Positions 38,433 to 48,101 are shown, counted from the stretch's first letter. The stretch: DNA of 64,000 nucleotides from Jannaschia sp. Os4 (GCF_016820245.1 NZ_JAFCAR010000004.1:744001-808000), one strand, 5' to 3'. Notes: generated from the letters alone by a model not told the origin. Numbers and translations: made by a program.

Positions 38433-39191
38433 ATGAAGGTGCTCGTGCCCGTCAAGCGGGTCATCGACTACAACGTGAAGGTGCGCGTGAAGGCCGACGG
38501 GTCGGGCGTGGACCTCGCCAACGTCAAGATGTCCATGAACCCCTTCGACGAGATCGCCGTCGAGGAGGCCATCCGCCTCAAGGAGAAGGGCGCCGCCGAG
38601 GAGGTGGTCGCCGTCTCGATCGGCACCGCCAAGAACCAGGAGACGCTGCGCACGGCGCTGGCGATGGGCGCGGACCGCGCCATCCTGATCGAGGCCACGG
38701 ACGACGTGCACTTGGACATCGAGCCGCTGGCGGTGGCCAAGCTGCTCAAGGCCGTCATCGACGAGGAGCAGCCGGGCCTCGTGATCGCGGGCAAGCAGGC
38801 CATCGACAACGACATGAACGCGACCGGCCAGATGCTGGCCGCGCTGCTCGGCTGGTCGCAGGCGACCTTCGCCTCGGAGGTGGAGATCGGGGACGGATCG
38901 GCCAAGGTCACGCGCGAGGTCGACGGCGGCCTGCAGACCATCGAGGTGAAGATGCCCGCCATCGTGACCGTGGACCTGCGCCTCAACGAGCCGCGCTACG
39001 CCTCGCTGCCCAACATCATGAAGGCCAAGAAGAAGCCGCTCGACACCAAGACGGCGGCCGATCTGGGCGTCGACGTCGCGCCCCGGCTGGAGATCGTGAA
39101 GACCTCCGAGCCGGAGTCGCGCAAGGCGGGCGAGATGGTCGCCTCGGTCGACGAGCTGGTCACGAAACTCAAGGAAGCGGGGGCGGTCTGA
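38433..39191 (+). CDS. etfB: electron transfer flavoprotein subunit beta
   Basis: ETF beta subunit, 252 residues from [16 protein letters not shown], full length. With EtfA it carries electrons from acyl-CoA dehydrogenases to ETF-ubiquinone oxidoreductase. GAGGAG is 8 nt before the ATG at 38433. The C-terminal half contains the [13 protein letters not shown] motif of the family. Its stop codon overlaps the etfA ATG by one base. Confidence 0.97.
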   Translation: MKVLVPVKRVIDYNVKVRVKADGSGVDLANVKMSMNPFDEIAVEEAIRLKEKGAAEEVVAVSIGTAKNQETLRTALAMGADRAILIEATDDVHLDIEPLAVAKLLKAVIDEEQPGLVIAGKQAIDNDMNATGQMLAALLGWSQATFASEVEIGDGSAKVTREVDGGLQTIEVKMPAIVTVDLRLNEPRYASLPNIMKAKKKPLDTKTAADLGVDVAPRLEIVKTSEPESRKAGEMVASVDELVTKLKEAGAV

Positions 39192-40117
39192 TGGCGGTTC
39201 TTCTCGTCGCCGAGGTCTCGAACGGCGAACTCAACATGGACGCGACGGCAAAGGCGCTGACGGCGGCCAAGCAACTGGGCGACGTGCACGTGCTCTGCGC
39301 GGGCGCCAACGCGTCGGCCGCGGGCGAGGCGGCGTCGAAGCTGGACGGCGTGGCCAAGGTGCTGGTCGCCGAGGACGCCTCGCTGGGCCACCGCCTCGCC
39401 GAGCCGACCGCCGCGCTGATCGCGGGGATGGCGGGCGACTACGGCCACATCGTCGCGCCCGCGACGACGGACGCCAAGAACGTGATGCCCCGCGTGGCCG
39501 CGCTGCTCGACGTGATGGTGCTGTCGGACGTGACCGGCATCGTGGACGCCGACACGTTCGAGCGCCCGATCTACGCGGGCAACGCGGTCCAGACGGTGAA
39601 GTCCTCGGACGCCACCAAGGTGATGACGATCCGCACCTCGACCTTCGACGCCGCCCCCGAGGGCGGGTCGGCGGCTGTCGAGACCGTGGCCGTGGGCGAG
39701 AATCCGGGCCTGTCCTCGTGGGTCGAGGACAAGGTGGCCGAGAGCGACCGGCCGGAGCTGACCTCCGCCGGGATCGTGGTCTCGGGCGGGCGCGGGATCG
39801 GGTCGGAGGACGACTTCAAGATCGTCGAGGCGCTGGCCGACAAGCTGGGCGCGGCCGTCGGCGCGTCGCGCGCGGCGGTCGACTCGGGCTACGCGCCCAA
39901 CGACTGGCAGGTCGGCCAGACCGGCAAGGTCGTGGCGCCGGACCTCTACATCGCGGTCGGCATCTCGGGGGCGATCCAGCACCTCGCGGGGATGAAGGAC
40001 TCGAAGGTGATCGTCGCGATCAACAAGGACGAGGAGGCCCCGATCTTCCAAGTGGCCGATTACGGCCTCGTGGCGGACCTCTTCACCGCCGTGCCGGAGC
40101 TGACAAGCAAGCTCTGA
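39191..40117 (+). CDS. etfA: electron transfer flavoprotein subunit alpha
   Basis: ETF alpha subunit, 308 residues. The C-terminal FAD-binding domain is clear: [15 protein letters not shown], then [21 protein letters not shown] and [10 protein letters not shown]. The ATG at 39191 sits in TGATG with the etfB stop, so the subunits are made in a coupled fashion. A terminator follows. Confidence 0.97.
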   Translation: MAVLLVAEVSNGELNMDATAKALTAAKQLGDVHVLCAGANASAAGEAASKLDGVAKVLVAEDASLGHRLAEPTAALIAGMAGDYGHIVAPATTDAKNVMPRVAALLDVMVLSDVTGIVDADTFERPIYAGNAVQTVKSSDATKVMTIRTSTFDAAPEGGSAAVETVAVGENPGLSSWVEDKVAESDRPELTSAGIVVSGGRGIGSEDDFKIVEALADKLGAAVGASRAAVDSGYAPNDWQVGQTGKVVAPDLYIAVGISGAIQHLAGMKDSKVIVAINKDEEAPIFQVADYGLVADLFTAVPELTSKL

Positions 40118-40152
40118 CCCGCGCGCGCGGGCATGGCGACGGACGAGATGCG

Positions 40153-40177
40153 AAGGCCCGCCCCCGTGGCGGGCCTT
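40153..40177. terminator. bidirectional terminator after etfA
   Basis: A perfect 10-bp stem (AAGGCCCGCC / GGCGGGCCTT) with a 5-nt loop lies between convergent genes. Confidence 0.75.
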
Positions 40178-40254
40178 CCGCCGTCCTGCCGTTCGCGTCG
40201 GGCGGCCGCGCGCCCTCCGCCCCGCCCGGGCGGCCCGGTCCGTCCGCGCCCGCG

Positions 40255-41100
40255 CTAGGCGGCGCGGCCCGTCCGCATCCCGACGCCCAAGCCCTCCAGC
40301 GCCTCGCCGAGCCGGGCGGCCACCAAGGCGTGGCCCGCCGCGCCCAGCATCTCCTCGGCGGCGGCCTCACCGCCCGGCGGCACGTCCAGCCCGAGGGGAT
40401 CGTCGCGCCCGTAGCGCCCCGAGAGGTCGACCTCGACCACGGCATCCGCCATCTGCGCGACGCGGTCCACCATGGCGCGCGTCACGAAGAGCGGCTCCGT
40501 CCCGAGGTCGGCGCACGAGCCCGGCGCGTAGCCCGTGGTCCAGAGCAGGACGCGCGGGCCGGGGAGGCGGTGGAGCATCAGCCGCATCCGCGCGACCCAC
40601 GCCGCCTCGAGCTCGCGGATGACGAGGGGGAACTTGCCCGGCGCCGCGCGGGACAGGTCGAGCAGCATGTGGCGGACGAAGGCGAACTCGGTGAAGTCGA
40701 TGTCGCCGTAGAGGTTCCCCAGAACCTTGGAGTGGCGCAGGAAGCGGTCGTTCCGGCGGGGATGCACGGTGTAGAAGCGGTTCGACAGCAGATGCGCGCC
40801 CATCACCTGCACCACGCTGGCCGAGGCGCGGGCCACGTGGTCGAGCACCGCCTCGTCCTGCACGAAGACGTCGAGGCCCGCGTTCTGCACGCCGAGGTTG
40901 GCCACCGGCATCCTCAGCCGCCCGGCGAGGCGGTCGCAGAACGGCTCGGGCGCGAAGCGGCCCCGCACCTCCGCCCCGCCGATCACCGCGACGTGGGGCG
41001 CGTCCGGATCGGGCAGCGGCGCGCGCAGCCGGAGCGCCGTCCCCGGCAGGACGTGGCCGAAGGTCTCCTCCCCCGGCAGGTCGGACGGCTCGAAACTCAT
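40255..41100 (-). CDS. DUF6473-like protein of unknown function
   Basis: A 281-residue soluble protein resembling an uncharacterised Rhodobacterales family (DUF6473, named from memory). Motifs seen include [13 protein letters not shown] near residue 38, [12 protein letters not shown] near 69, [25 protein letters not shown] near 95-120, and [10 protein letters not shown] near 190. The overall pattern suggests an alpha/beta domain such as SGNH hydrolase or glycosyl/sulfo-transferase relatives, but no catalytic set can be named. AGGGGG precedes the ATG at 41100. It is divergent from the 3-hydroxyacyl-CoA dehydrogenase gene. Confidence 0.65.
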   Translation of the reverse strand: MSFEPSDLPGEETFGHVLPGTALRLRAPLPDPDAPHVAVIGGAEVRGRFAPEPFCDRLAGRLRMPVANLGVQNAGLDVFVQDEAVLDHVARASASVVQVMGAHLLSNRFYTVHPRRNDRFLRHSKVLGNLYGDIDFTEFAFVRHMLLDLSRAAPGKFPLVIRELEAAWVARMRLMLHRLPGPRVLLWTTGYAPGSCADLGTEPLFVTRAMVDRVAQMADAVVEVDLSGRYGRDDPLGLDVPPGGEAAAEEMLGAAGHALVAARLGEALEGLGVGMRTGRAA

Positions 41101-41235
41101 GCGGACCCCCTGATTCGTCTGGTCCCCGCCACGCTGCGCGCCGCCGCCTTGCCAAATCCTCAATGCTCGAATGCCACCTAATTGCGGATGCCCCGCGCCC
41201 CTGTCATGCAAGGGTCGACCGGACCGGAGGATCCC

Positions 41236-42114
41236 ATGGACATCCGCACGATCGGCGTCGTGGGCGCCGGCCAGATGGGCAACGGCATCGCCCATGTCTG
41301 CGCCTTGGCGGGCTACGACGTGGTGCTGACGGACGTGAGCGCGGACGCGCTGGCGGCCGCGCGGGCTACGATCGAGCGCAACATGGCCCGGCAGGTCGAG
41401 AAGGGCCGCGTGCCCGAGGCCGACCGCGACGCGGCGCTCGCGCGGATCACCGGCACGGGCACCCTGACAGACCTCGCCTCGGCCGACCTCGTGATCGAGG
41501 CGGCGACGGAGAAGGAGGCGATCAAGCACGCGATCTTCGCCGAGCTCGTGCCCGCGCTGGGGCCGGACACGATCCTGACGTCGAACACGTCGTCGATCTC
41601 GATCACCCGCCTCGCGGCCGCGACGGACCGGCCCGAGCGGTTCATGGGCTTCCACTTCATGAACCCCGTGCCGGTGATGCAGCTGGTCGAGCTGATCCGG
41701 GGGATCGCCACCTCCGACGAGACCTACGAGGCCTGCCGCGGCGTGGTGGACCGGCTGAACAAGACGGCCGCCGTGGCCGAGGACTACCCCGCCTTCATCG
41801 TCAACCGCGTCCTGATCCCGATGATCAACGAGGCCTGCTACACGCTCTACGAGGGCGTGGGCAACGTGGCCTCCATCGACAAGGCGCTGAAGCTGGGCGC
41901 GAACCACCCGATGGGGCCCTTGGAGCTGGCCGACTTCATCGGGCTCGACACCTGCCTCGCCATCATGAACGTGCTGCACGACGGGCTGGCGGACACCAAG
42001 TACCGGCCCTGCCCGCTCCTCGTGAAGTACGTCGAGGCCGGCTGGCTGGGCCGCAAGGCGGGGCGCGGGTTCTACGACTACCGGGGCGAGGGCGACCCGG
42101 TCCCGACCCGCTAG
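41236..42114 (+). CDS. 3-hydroxybutyryl-CoA dehydrogenase
   Basis: A 292-residue NAD-dependent 3-hydroxyacyl-CoA dehydrogenase of the short, single-function type. The Rossmann motif GAGQMGNG is at 10-17. The SNTSSISIT block and the catalytic-region motifs GFHFMNPVPVM and NHPMGPLELADFIGLD are conserved. It interconverts acetoacetyl-CoA and 3-hydroxybutyryl-CoA, and is often called hbd or fadB2 in relatives. GGAGG precedes the ATG. Its stop codon shares CTAG (42111-42114) with the stop of the convergent acyltransferase gene. Confidence 0.93.
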   Translation: MDIRTIGVVGAGQMGNGIAHVCALAGYDVVLTDVSADALAAARATIERNMARQVEKGRVPEADRDAALARITGTGTLTDLASADLVIEAATEKEAIKHAIFAELVPALGPDTILTSNTSSISITRLAAATDRPERFMGFHFMNPVPVMQLVELIRGIATSDETYEACRGVVDRLNKTAAVAEDYPAFIVNRVLIPMINEACYTLYEGVGNVASIDKALKLGANHPMGPLELADFIGLDTCLAIMNVLHDGLADTKYRPCPLLVKYVEAGWLGRKAGRGFYDYRGEGDPVPTR

Positions 42115-42980
42115 AGCGCCAGCGTCCGCGCCCGGAGCCACGCCATGAACGCGCGCGGGTCGCCGGCCCGCTCCGCCCAGGCCGACGGCGGGATCGGCTC
42201 GCCCACCACGGGCGCCTGCGCCTTGTCCAGCGCGTGCACCACCTCGTGCAGCAGGAGCCCCTGCCGCAGCGTCGCCGAGACGAGGTTGGCGATCTGGTAG
42301 GCGCGGCTGTTCTGCCCCGTGAAGCGGATCGGCACGACCGTCGCCCCGGACGAGCGGATCAGCTTGGCGGTGAAGGGCGACCACGCCCCCTCCTCGGCCG
42401 CGCCGAAGGGCGTCCGCGCCGCCGCCACGGCCCCCGACGGGAACAGGGCCACCACGCCGCCCGCCGCGAGCTGCGCGCGCGCCATGTCCCGCGCCGCGAG
42501 GTTGCCGCGCAGCGCCTCCGCCTCGTGGGCGAAGGGCACGGGGATCATGAACCGCTCGATCTCGGGGATGCCGGTCAGCAGGGACCGCGTCATGATCCGG
42601 TAGTCCGTCCGCACCCGCCCGATCAGGTTGGCGAGCGCCATCCCGTCCACCAGCCCGTGGGGATGGTTCGCCACCACGATCACGGGCCCGCGCGCCGGGA
42701 TGCGCGCGATCCGGTCCGCCGGGGTCCGCAGGTCGATGCCCATCACCCGGAAGGCGTGGTCGAAGAAGCCCTGCCCGTGCTCCACGCCCTCGCTCTCGAA
42801 CCGGCGGATCAGGCGCAGGAGCCGCACCTTCCCCGTCGCCCACTCCATCCCCCGGATCACGCGGGCGCGCAGCGGGTCGTCGAAGGTCGAGGCGTAGGAC
42901 AGCCGCTTCACGTCGTAGGGCACGTAGCCCGGGACGGCCTCCGGCAGGTCGGGCGGCGCGACGGTGCGGGGCGCGTTCAT
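42111..42980 (-). CDS. lysophospholipid acyltransferase-like protein in the HPr operon
   Basis: A 289-residue LPLAT/PlsC-type acyltransferase. The acyltransferase motif appears as NHPHGLVDG near residue 110 and the FPSG motif as LFPSGAV near 180. It most likely acylates a lysophospholipid or similar lipid at the membrane. The spacing of the HxxxxD motif is slightly unusual, and the substrate is unknown. The ATG at 42980 lies 2 nt after the HPr stop, with GAGGGG just before it, so it is the last gene of the chvI-ptsH run. Confidence 0.85.
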   Translation of the reverse strand: MNAPRTVAPPDLPEAVPGYVPYDVKRLSYASTFDDPLRARVIRGMEWATGKVRLLRLIRRFESEGVEHGQGFFDHAFRVMGIDLRTPADRIARIPARGPVIVVANHPHGLVDGMALANLIGRVRTDYRIMTRSLLTGIPEIERFMIPVPFAHEAEALRGNLAARDMARAQLAAGGVVALFPSGAVAAARTPFGAAEEGAWSPFTAKLIRSSGATVVPIRFTGQNSRAYQIANLVSATLRQGLLLHEVVHALDKAQAPVVGEPIPPSAWAERAGDPRAFMAWLRARTLAL

Positions 42981-42982
42981 CG

Positions 42983-43252
42983 TCACATCCCCTCGCCGAA
43001 GCGGTCGGCCACCAGCGCGGCGAGCGCCTCCATCGCGGGCTCCGCGTCGGGGCCGGCGGTCTCGACCTCGATCTCGGTGCCCTTGTGGGCGGCGAGCATC
43101 AGCAGGCCCATGATCGAATCCCCCGCCGCGTCCAGCCCGTCCTTGCGCACGGTGGCGGTGGCGTCGAACCGCTCGACGCACTCGGCGAACTTGGCCGACG
43201 CGCGCGCGTGCAGGCCCTTCTCGTTGACGATCTGAAGCACCCTGCGCGCCAT
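42983..43252 (-). CDS. ptsH: phosphocarrier protein HPr
   Basis: HPr, 89 residues. Both phosphorylation sites are present: His15 in NEKGLHARAS, the PEP-dependent relay site, and Ser46 in GDSIMGLL, the HprK target. GGGAGGGG precedes the ATG. It follows the EIIA gene after 34 bp. No EI, EIIB or EIIC gene is in this window, consistent with a regulatory phosphorelay rather than sugar uptake. Confidence 0.95.
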   Translation of the reverse strand: MARRVLQIVNEKGLHARASAKFAECVERFDATATVRKDGLDAAGDSIMGLLMLAAHKGTEIEVETAGPDAEPAMEALAALVADRFGEGM

Positions 43253-43286
43253 GTCCCCTCCCCCGCCCGTGCCTCCCCGCACGGGT

Positions 43287-43685
43287 TCACGCGGCGGGCG
43301 CGGGCCCTTGCGCGACGTCCATGTAACGGGTTCCGGCGGCCTTGGCCAACGCCACGGCCTCCGCCACCGGCTTGGCGCGGGAGCGTGCCAGCTTAATGAG
43401 CGCGGGCAGGTTGGCCCCGAAGAAGATCACCCGGTCGCGCGCCGCGCAGGCGGGCAGCGAGAGGTTCGAGGGCGAGCCGCCGAAGATGTCGGTCACCACC
43501 ACCACGCCGTCGCCTTGGTCGACCGCGTCGGCGGCCCCGCAGATCTCGCGCTCCTTGGCGGCGCGGTCGCACGAGGCGCCCACCGAGATGGCGCGTACCC
43601 CGTCCTGGGGCCCGATCACGTGCTCCACGGCGCGACGGTATTCCTCGGCGAGGCCCCCGTGGGCCACGATCACGATGCCGATCAT
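43287..43685 (-). CDS. PTS EIIA component, mannose family
   Basis: A 132-residue EIIA of the mannose/sorbose family. The phosphoacceptor His9 lies in IVIVAHGGLAEEY, and VVVVTDIFGGSPSN is the conserved second motif. It accepts phosphate from HPr. Without EIIB/C partners it probably signals PTS state; its target here is unknown. Its ATG overlaps the rapZ stop by four bases (ATGA). Confidence 0.92.
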   Translation of the reverse strand: MIGIVIVAHGGLAEEYRRAVEHVIGPQDGVRAISVGASCDRAAKEREICGAADAVDQGDGVVVVTDIFGGSPSNLSLPACAARDRVIFFGANLPALIKLARSRAKPVAEAVALAKAAGTRYMDVAQGPAPAA

Positions 43686-44626
43686 CTCGTCCCCTTCCGG
43701 CCCGGCGCGCGCCCCGTCCCCCCGACGGCCCGCTCCAGGTCACGATGACGAATAGACACCCGCCACCCGTCCGCCGCAAGGGCGGCGCCGAGCGTTTCCG
43801 CAACGGCAACGGACCTGTGACGTCCGCCGGTGCAGCCGAGCCCCAGCGTCAGGTAGGCCCGCCCCTCGGCCCGGTGCGCGGGCAGCACCTCCCGCACGAG
43901 GGCGACGAGCTTCTCGAAGAACGGGGCGAAGCGGGGATCGGCGGCCACGTGCGCGCGGACGGGGGCGTCCAGCCCCGTGAGCGGGCGCAGCGCCTCGACC
44001 CAGTGCGGGTTCGACAGGAACCGCAGGTCGATCATCATGTCGAGCCCGCGCGGCGCGCCGCGCTTGTAGCTGAAGCTCTCGACCTGAAGCGACAGGCCCT
44101 GCCCCGCCTGCCCGAACATCTCGCCCAGGCGCGCCTTGAGGTCGTGCGGCGAGAGACGCGACGTGTCCACGATGTCGTCGGCGCGGTCCATCAGCGGGGC
44201 GAGGAGTGCCCGCTCGCGCGCGATGCCCCGCTCCGGGTCGCCGCCGGGAGACAGGGGGTGGCGCCGCCGCGACTCGGAGAAGCGGCGCAGCAGCACCTCG
44301 GGGTCGGCGTCGAGATAGACGAGCCGCACGGTCGCCCCCCCGGCCCGCAGGTCGCCGACCGCCGCGCCGAGCGCGTCCGCCGTGACCCCCCGGGTCGAGA
44401 GGGCGAAGCCCAACGCCACGCGGCGCGGCGTGCCCGCCTCCGGCTCCACCACGCGACCGAGGAGGCCCAAGGGCATGTTGTCGATGGCCTCGAAGCCGAG
44501 ATCCTCCAGCGCGTGGATCGCCGTCGTGCGGCCCGCGCCGGAGGGGCCGGTCACGAGCACGACGTCGTCCCTGCGGCCGGTTTCCCCGTCCGCCGCCGTC
44601 GTGCCCGTGATCTCCACCGCGCCCAT
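43682..44626 (-). CDS. rapZ: RapZ-family nucleotide-binding protein
   Basis: A 314-residue P-loop protein (formerly YvcJ/YhbJ). Walker A is GPSGAGRTT near residue 27, with Arg at the usual Lys position as commonly seen in alphaproteobacteria. EDLGFEAIDNMP and the C-terminal GLGCTGGRHRSV are diagnostic. In E. coli RapZ controls glmS expression through small RNAs. In alphaproteobacteria it is consistently found between hprK and the EIIA gene, but its role there is less clear. Four-base overlap with the EIIA start; 9 bp from hprK. Confidence 0.94.
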   Translation of the reverse strand: MGAVEITGTTAADGETGRRDDVVLVTGPSGAGRTTAIHALEDLGFEAIDNMPLGLLGRVVEPEAGTPRRVALGFALSTRGVTADALGAAVGDLRAGGATVRLVYLDADPEVLLRRFSESRRRHPLSPGGDPERGIARERALLAPLMDRADDIVDTSRLSPHDLKARLGEMFGQAGQGLSLQVESFSYKRGAPRGLDMMIDLRFLSNPHWVEALRPLTGLDAPVRAHVAADPRFAPFFEKLVALVREVLPAHRAEGRAYLTLGLGCTGGRHRSVAVAETLGAALAADGWRVSIRHRDLERAVGGTGRAPGRKGTR

Positions 44627-44635
44627 GGCCCGCAG

Positions 44636-45079
44636 CTAGGGTGCGCGGGGCGGCGCGGGAAGGGGATCACGGGCTTGTGCGCGCAGCCAGAGCAGCGCCT
44701 TGGCCGCCAGATCCGGCGTCGCCGGGTGGCGCAGGAGCGGGACGGGGCGTCCGAGGAGCGGCTCCGTCGCGTCCGGCGGCATCCGCGCGGGCGCGGGCTC
44801 GAGGCGCAGGATCCCGGCCACGGGCGCGGCCGCCGCGAGCGGGACCGGAACGACGCCCCACCCCCGCACCTCGATCCCCGCGATCGCGGCGGGCAGGGCG
44901 GCGGCCACGACCCCGGCGCCGTCCGCCTCGACCACGACGAGGTCGTCCGCGATCAGCCCCGCCCCCAACGCCACCATGCCGGCCGCGACGGAGGACTTCC
45001 CGCTCCCGCTCGGCCCCACGATCAGGAGGGCGCGGCCCGAGGCGGCGACGGCGGTGGCGTGGAGGGAGGCGGACGGCAT
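44636..45079 (-). CDS. hprK: HPr kinase/phosphorylase, short alphaproteobacterial form
   Basis: A 147-residue protein corresponding to the C-terminal catalytic domain of HprK, which phosphorylates and dephosphorylates Ser46 of HPr. Walker A is GPSGSGKSS (22-30), and the signature motif appears as IEVRGWGVV near residue 67. The N-terminal domain of Firmicutes HprK is missing, which is normal for this class, so it is not a fragment. Upstream lies a 343-bp gap before chvG. Confidence 0.92.
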   Translation of the reverse strand: MPSASLHATAVAASGRALLIVGPSGSGKSSVAAGMVALGAGLIADDLVVVEADGAGVVAAALPAAIAGIEVRGWGVVPVPLAAAAPVAGILRLEPAPARMPPDATEPLLGRPVPLLRHPATPDLAAKALLWLRAQARDPLPAPPRAP

Positions 45080-45357
45080 GGCGACGGACTAGCGGGCGGG
45101 GGGGAGGCACGGAAGCCCGAGGCGGCGGGAAGAGGCGGGGCGGTCGCGCGGGGCGATGCGGCCCCGTCCGCGCGCCTCGGCTGGCGCCGAGGCCCGGCGG
45201 GGGGCCGGACCGGACGGCGGTGAAGGCGGGGTGGCCGGGGCGGCGTCCGCCGATCGCGGCTCGGATGCACCGGCCGGACCGCGCCGCGCTGTTGCTCGCG
45301 CCCGCGACCGCGCGGGGGCCGGTCCGTCCGCGCCGGACCCTCGCTCCCGCGAACGCG

Positions 45358-45385
45358 GACGGGCCGCCCCGGAGGACGGCCCGTC
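45358..45385 (-). terminator. possible chvG terminator within the chvG-hprK gap
   Basis: A perfect 9-bp stem (GACGGGCCG / CGGCCCGTC) with a 10-nt loop lies 38 bp past chvG. There is no clear U-run, so it may only attenuate. The rest of the gap 45080-45422 is GC-rich and shows no credible gene. Confidence 0.4.
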
Positions 45386-45422
45386 AGGCGGTCGGACCCG
45401 TCCGGGCCCGGTCCGGAGAGGA

Positions 45423-47174
45423 TCAGAGTGGGAGGCCCACCACGAAGCGCGCACCCAAGGGGTCGGAGGCCGCGTCCACCTCGGTCGGGCGGATGTTCTC
45501 GGCCCAGATCACGCCGCCATGCGCCTCCACGATCTGCTTGGAGATCGCGAGGCCGAGGCCGGAATGGTCGCCGAACTGCTGCTCGGGGCGCTCGGAGTAG
45601 AAGCGGTTGAAGATCTTGTGCAGCGCGCTGTCGGGGATGCCGGGGCCCGTGTCCTCGACCACGACGAGGACGCGGTTGTCGCGGCGGCGCATCCACACGC
45701 GGACGGCGTCGCCCTCTTGGCTGAAGGACAGGGCGTTGGTGATGAGGTTGACGAAGACCTGCGCGAGCCTCGCCTCGAGGCCCATGATCTGCACCGGCAC
45801 CTCGGGCAGGTCCGTGATGAAGTCCACGCCCTGCGCCGACGCCTCCTCGGCATGGTAGACCGCGAGGTTGCGGACCAGCTTCACGAGGTCGAAGGGCTCC
45901 TCCTCCTCCTTGACCAGCTCGCTGTCGAGGCGGGAGGCGTTGGAGATGTCAGAGACGAGGCGGTCGAGGCGACGCACGTCGTGCTCGATCACGTCGAGCA
46001 GGCGCCCGCGCTGCTCCTCCGTCTTGGCGAGCCGCATCGTCCCCACGGCGGAGCGCAGGCTAGCCAGCGGGTTCTTGATCTCGTGGGCCACGTCCGCCGC
46101 GAACTGCTCGTTCGAGTCGATCCGGTCGTAGAGCGCGCCGACCATGCCGCGCAGCGCGCCCGACAGGCGCCCGATCTCGTCGGGGCGGGCCGTCAGGTCG
46201 GGGATGCGCACCCGTTGGGGCGACATCTTGCGGGCGTTCTTGTCCCGCCCCAGTTCGGCGGCTTGGGCGAGGTCGGCCAGCGGGTTCGCGATGGTCGACG
46301 CGAGGAGCAGCGACAGGCCGGTCGAGATCAGGATCGCGATCACGAACATCTGCAGGAGCTGCTCGCGCTCGGCGCGGACCAGCGCGTCGATCTCGCCCGC
46401 GCCCGTGGTCACCGCGATCATGCCGAGCACGGTGCCGCCGGCCTCGATCGGGGTGGCGACGGTATGGGCGGGACCGCCGTCGACGACGTCCTTGCGGATC
46501 GCCATCCCGCCCGGCCCGGCGGCCGCGGCCGCCGCGGCGGCGACCTCGGCCACGGGGGTGGCGGGCGCGTCGGTGGCGATCCATCCGGCCAACGCCTCCC
46601 AGACGCCCGCGAGGAAGCTGGTGATGAAGGTCGTGCGCGCGACGGGCGCGTCGAGCCCCGCCACGGCGGGCGGGTCGCCGACGCCCGAGGCCTGCGCCAC
46701 GAGGGTGCCGCCGGTGTCGAACACGTGGACCTCGGCCCCAGCGGGCAGGTCCACGCCCGCGAGGACCTCGCGCGCGTCCACCCCGTCGCCGGAGGCGAGC
46801 GAGACCGGGGCGCCCGCCGGCAGCGAGGCCTCGAACACGTCGGCGACGAGCTGGGCCTCGCTGACGAGGGCGAGCTCGCGCTGGTGCACGAGGCTGTCGC
46901 GCGACGGGTTCAGGAACAGCACCCCGACCACGAGGAGCAGGATGGCGAGCAGGTTGAACAGGATGATCTTGCGCGCCAGCGGCGAGCGGTCGAGCGAGAT
47001 CAGGCCGCGGCGGCGGCGGGCATGGGCGAGCTCCGCCTCGACGGTGCCCTCGGGGGCCTCCCAGTCCTCGCCGAGCACGACCTCGCCGCCCTCCACCACG
47101 TCGGTGGAGCGCCGGCGGGGCCGCCGCGTCGGCGCGGCCTCCACGGGTCCGTCCATGTCCGCCAAGGCGTTCAC
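45423..47174 (-). CDS. chvG: sensor histidine kinase ChvG
   Basis: A 583-residue membrane histidine kinase of the ChvG/ExoS type. There are two transmembrane helices (about 69-88 and 274-294) enclosing a periplasmic sensor domain that contains an Ala-run (about 211-219), then HAMP, the phospho-acceptor His364 in DVAHEIKNPLASLRS, and the ATPase motifs NLITNALSFS, DTGPGIP and HSGLGLAI. It starts at a GTG at 47174, just after the chvI stop, with GAGG upstream. In Agrobacterium and Sinorhizobium the system responds to acid and envelope stress. Confidence 0.94.
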   Translation of the reverse strand: MNALADMDGPVEAAPTRRPRRRSTDVVEGGEVVLGEDWEAPEGTVEAELAHARRRRGLISLDRSPLARKIILFNLLAILLLVVGVLFLNPSRDSLVHQRELALVSEAQLVADVFEASLPAGAPVSLASGDGVDAREVLAGVDLPAGAEVHVFDTGGTLVAQASGVGDPPAVAGLDAPVARTTFITSFLAGVWEALAGWIATDAPATPVAEVAAAAAAAAGPGGMAIRKDVVDGGPAHTVATPIEAGGTVLGMIAVTTGAGEIDALVRAEREQLLQMFVIAILISTGLSLLLASTIANPLADLAQAAELGRDKNARKMSPQRVRIPDLTARPDEIGRLSGALRGMVGALYDRIDSNEQFAADVAHEIKNPLASLRSAVGTMRLAKTEEQRGRLLDVIEHDVRRLDRLVSDISNASRLDSELVKEEEEPFDLVKLVRNLAVYHAEEASAQGVDFITDLPEVPVQIMGLEARLAQVFVNLITNALSFSQEGDAVRVWMRRRDNRVLVVVEDTGPGIPDSALHKIFNRFYSERPEQQFGDHSGLGLAISKQIVEAHGGVIWAENIRPTEVDAASDPLGARFVVGLPL

Positions 47175-47175
47175 G

Positions 47176-47877
47176 TCATTCCTCGTTGTAGCGGTAGCCG
47201 ATGCCGTAGAGCGTCTCGATGGCCGAGAACTCGGGGTCGACGGAGCGCATCTTCTTGCGCAGGCGCTTGATGTGGCTGTCGATCGTGCGGTCGTCGACGT
47301 AGACCTGATCGTCGTAGGCCACGTCCATCAGCTGGTCGCGCGACTTCACGAAGCCGGGACGCTGGGCGAGCGCCTGCAGCAGCAGGAACTCGGTCACGGT
47401 GAGGGTGACGTCGTCGCCCTTCCACTTCACCGCGTGGCGCAGCGGGTCCATCGAGAGCGAGCCGCGGACCATCGCCTGCGTCTCCTCGGGGGTCTCCGTC
47501 GCGTCGGAGGCGACGGCCTCCTGACGGCGGAGGATGGCGCGGATGCGCTCGACGAGGAGGCGCTGGGAGAACGGCTTGCGGACGTAGTCGTCCGCGCCCA
47601 TCCGCAGGCCGAGCACCTCGTCGATCTCGTCGTCCTTGGAGGTCAGGAAGATGACCGGCACCGAGGACTTCTGGCGGAGCCGCTGGAGCAGGTCCATGCC
47701 GTCCATGCGGGGCATCTTGATGTCGAACACGCCGAGGTCCGGCATGTCGCGGGAGAAGGCGTCGAGCGCCGACTGGCCGTCGTTGTAGGTCGAGACCTCG
47801 AAGCCCTCGGCTTCCAGCGTCATGGAGACGGAGGTCAGGATATTCCGGTCGTCATCGACGAGCGCGATCTTGGACAT
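47176..47877 (-). CDS. chvI: response regulator ChvI
   Basis: A 233-residue OmpR-family regulator. The receiver domain has the acidic pocket VDDD (7-10), phospho-acceptor Asp52 and the conserved Lys in [10 protein letters not shown]-terminal winged-helix domain follows ([15 protein letters not shown] recognition region). AGAAGG precedes the ATG. It is the promoter-proximal gene of the chvI-chvG(-hprK-rapZ-EIIA-ptsH) run and is divergent from pckA. Confidence 0.95.
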   Translation of the reverse strand: MSKIALVDDDRNILTSVSMTLEAEGFEVSTYNDGQSALDAFSRDMPDLGVFDIKMPRMDGMDLLQRLRQKSSVPVIFLTSKDDEIDEVLGLRMGADDYVRKPFSQRLLVERIRAILRRQEAVASDATETPEETQAMVRGSLSMDPLRHAVKWKGDDVTLTVTEFLLLQALAQRPGFVKSRDQLMDVAYDDQVYVDDRTIDSHIKRLRKKMRSVDPEFSAIETLYGIGYRYNEE

Positions 47878-47964
47878 CGCCTGTTTCCTTCTGTGCTGCC
47901 CGGCCGCCTTGGGGCGACGCCTATTTTTGGGCGTATCCTTTCCAATCGGACCCGACCGGGCAAG

Positions 47965-48101
47965 CGTTATCGCGAATCACCCGGCCGATGGGCCGAACTG
48001 TGGCGTTCCTGCATTGCTCAACCGTTAACGTCGGGGCGCGCACCGGTCCGCTCACGAAGCTCCACCGGTCACTCGTTAGCGTAAACATCTTTCCGTTAGC
48101 G
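47965..48101. promoter_or_regulatory. four CGTTANCG boxes between chvI and pckA
   Basis: CGTTATCG at 47965-47972, CGTTAACG at 48023-48030, and CGTTAGCG at 48074-48081 and 48094-48101. The last two are 20 bp apart (about two helical turns). All lie in the 310-bp divergent promoter region (47878-48187), which holds no gene. They may be binding sites of a regulator of pckA and/or chvI; the regulator is unknown. Confidence 0.5.

Noticed and set aside
44636-45079. hprK as a truncated pseudogene
   Set aside because: Short HprK lacking the N-terminal domain is the normal alphaproteobacterial form; Walker A and signature motif are intact.
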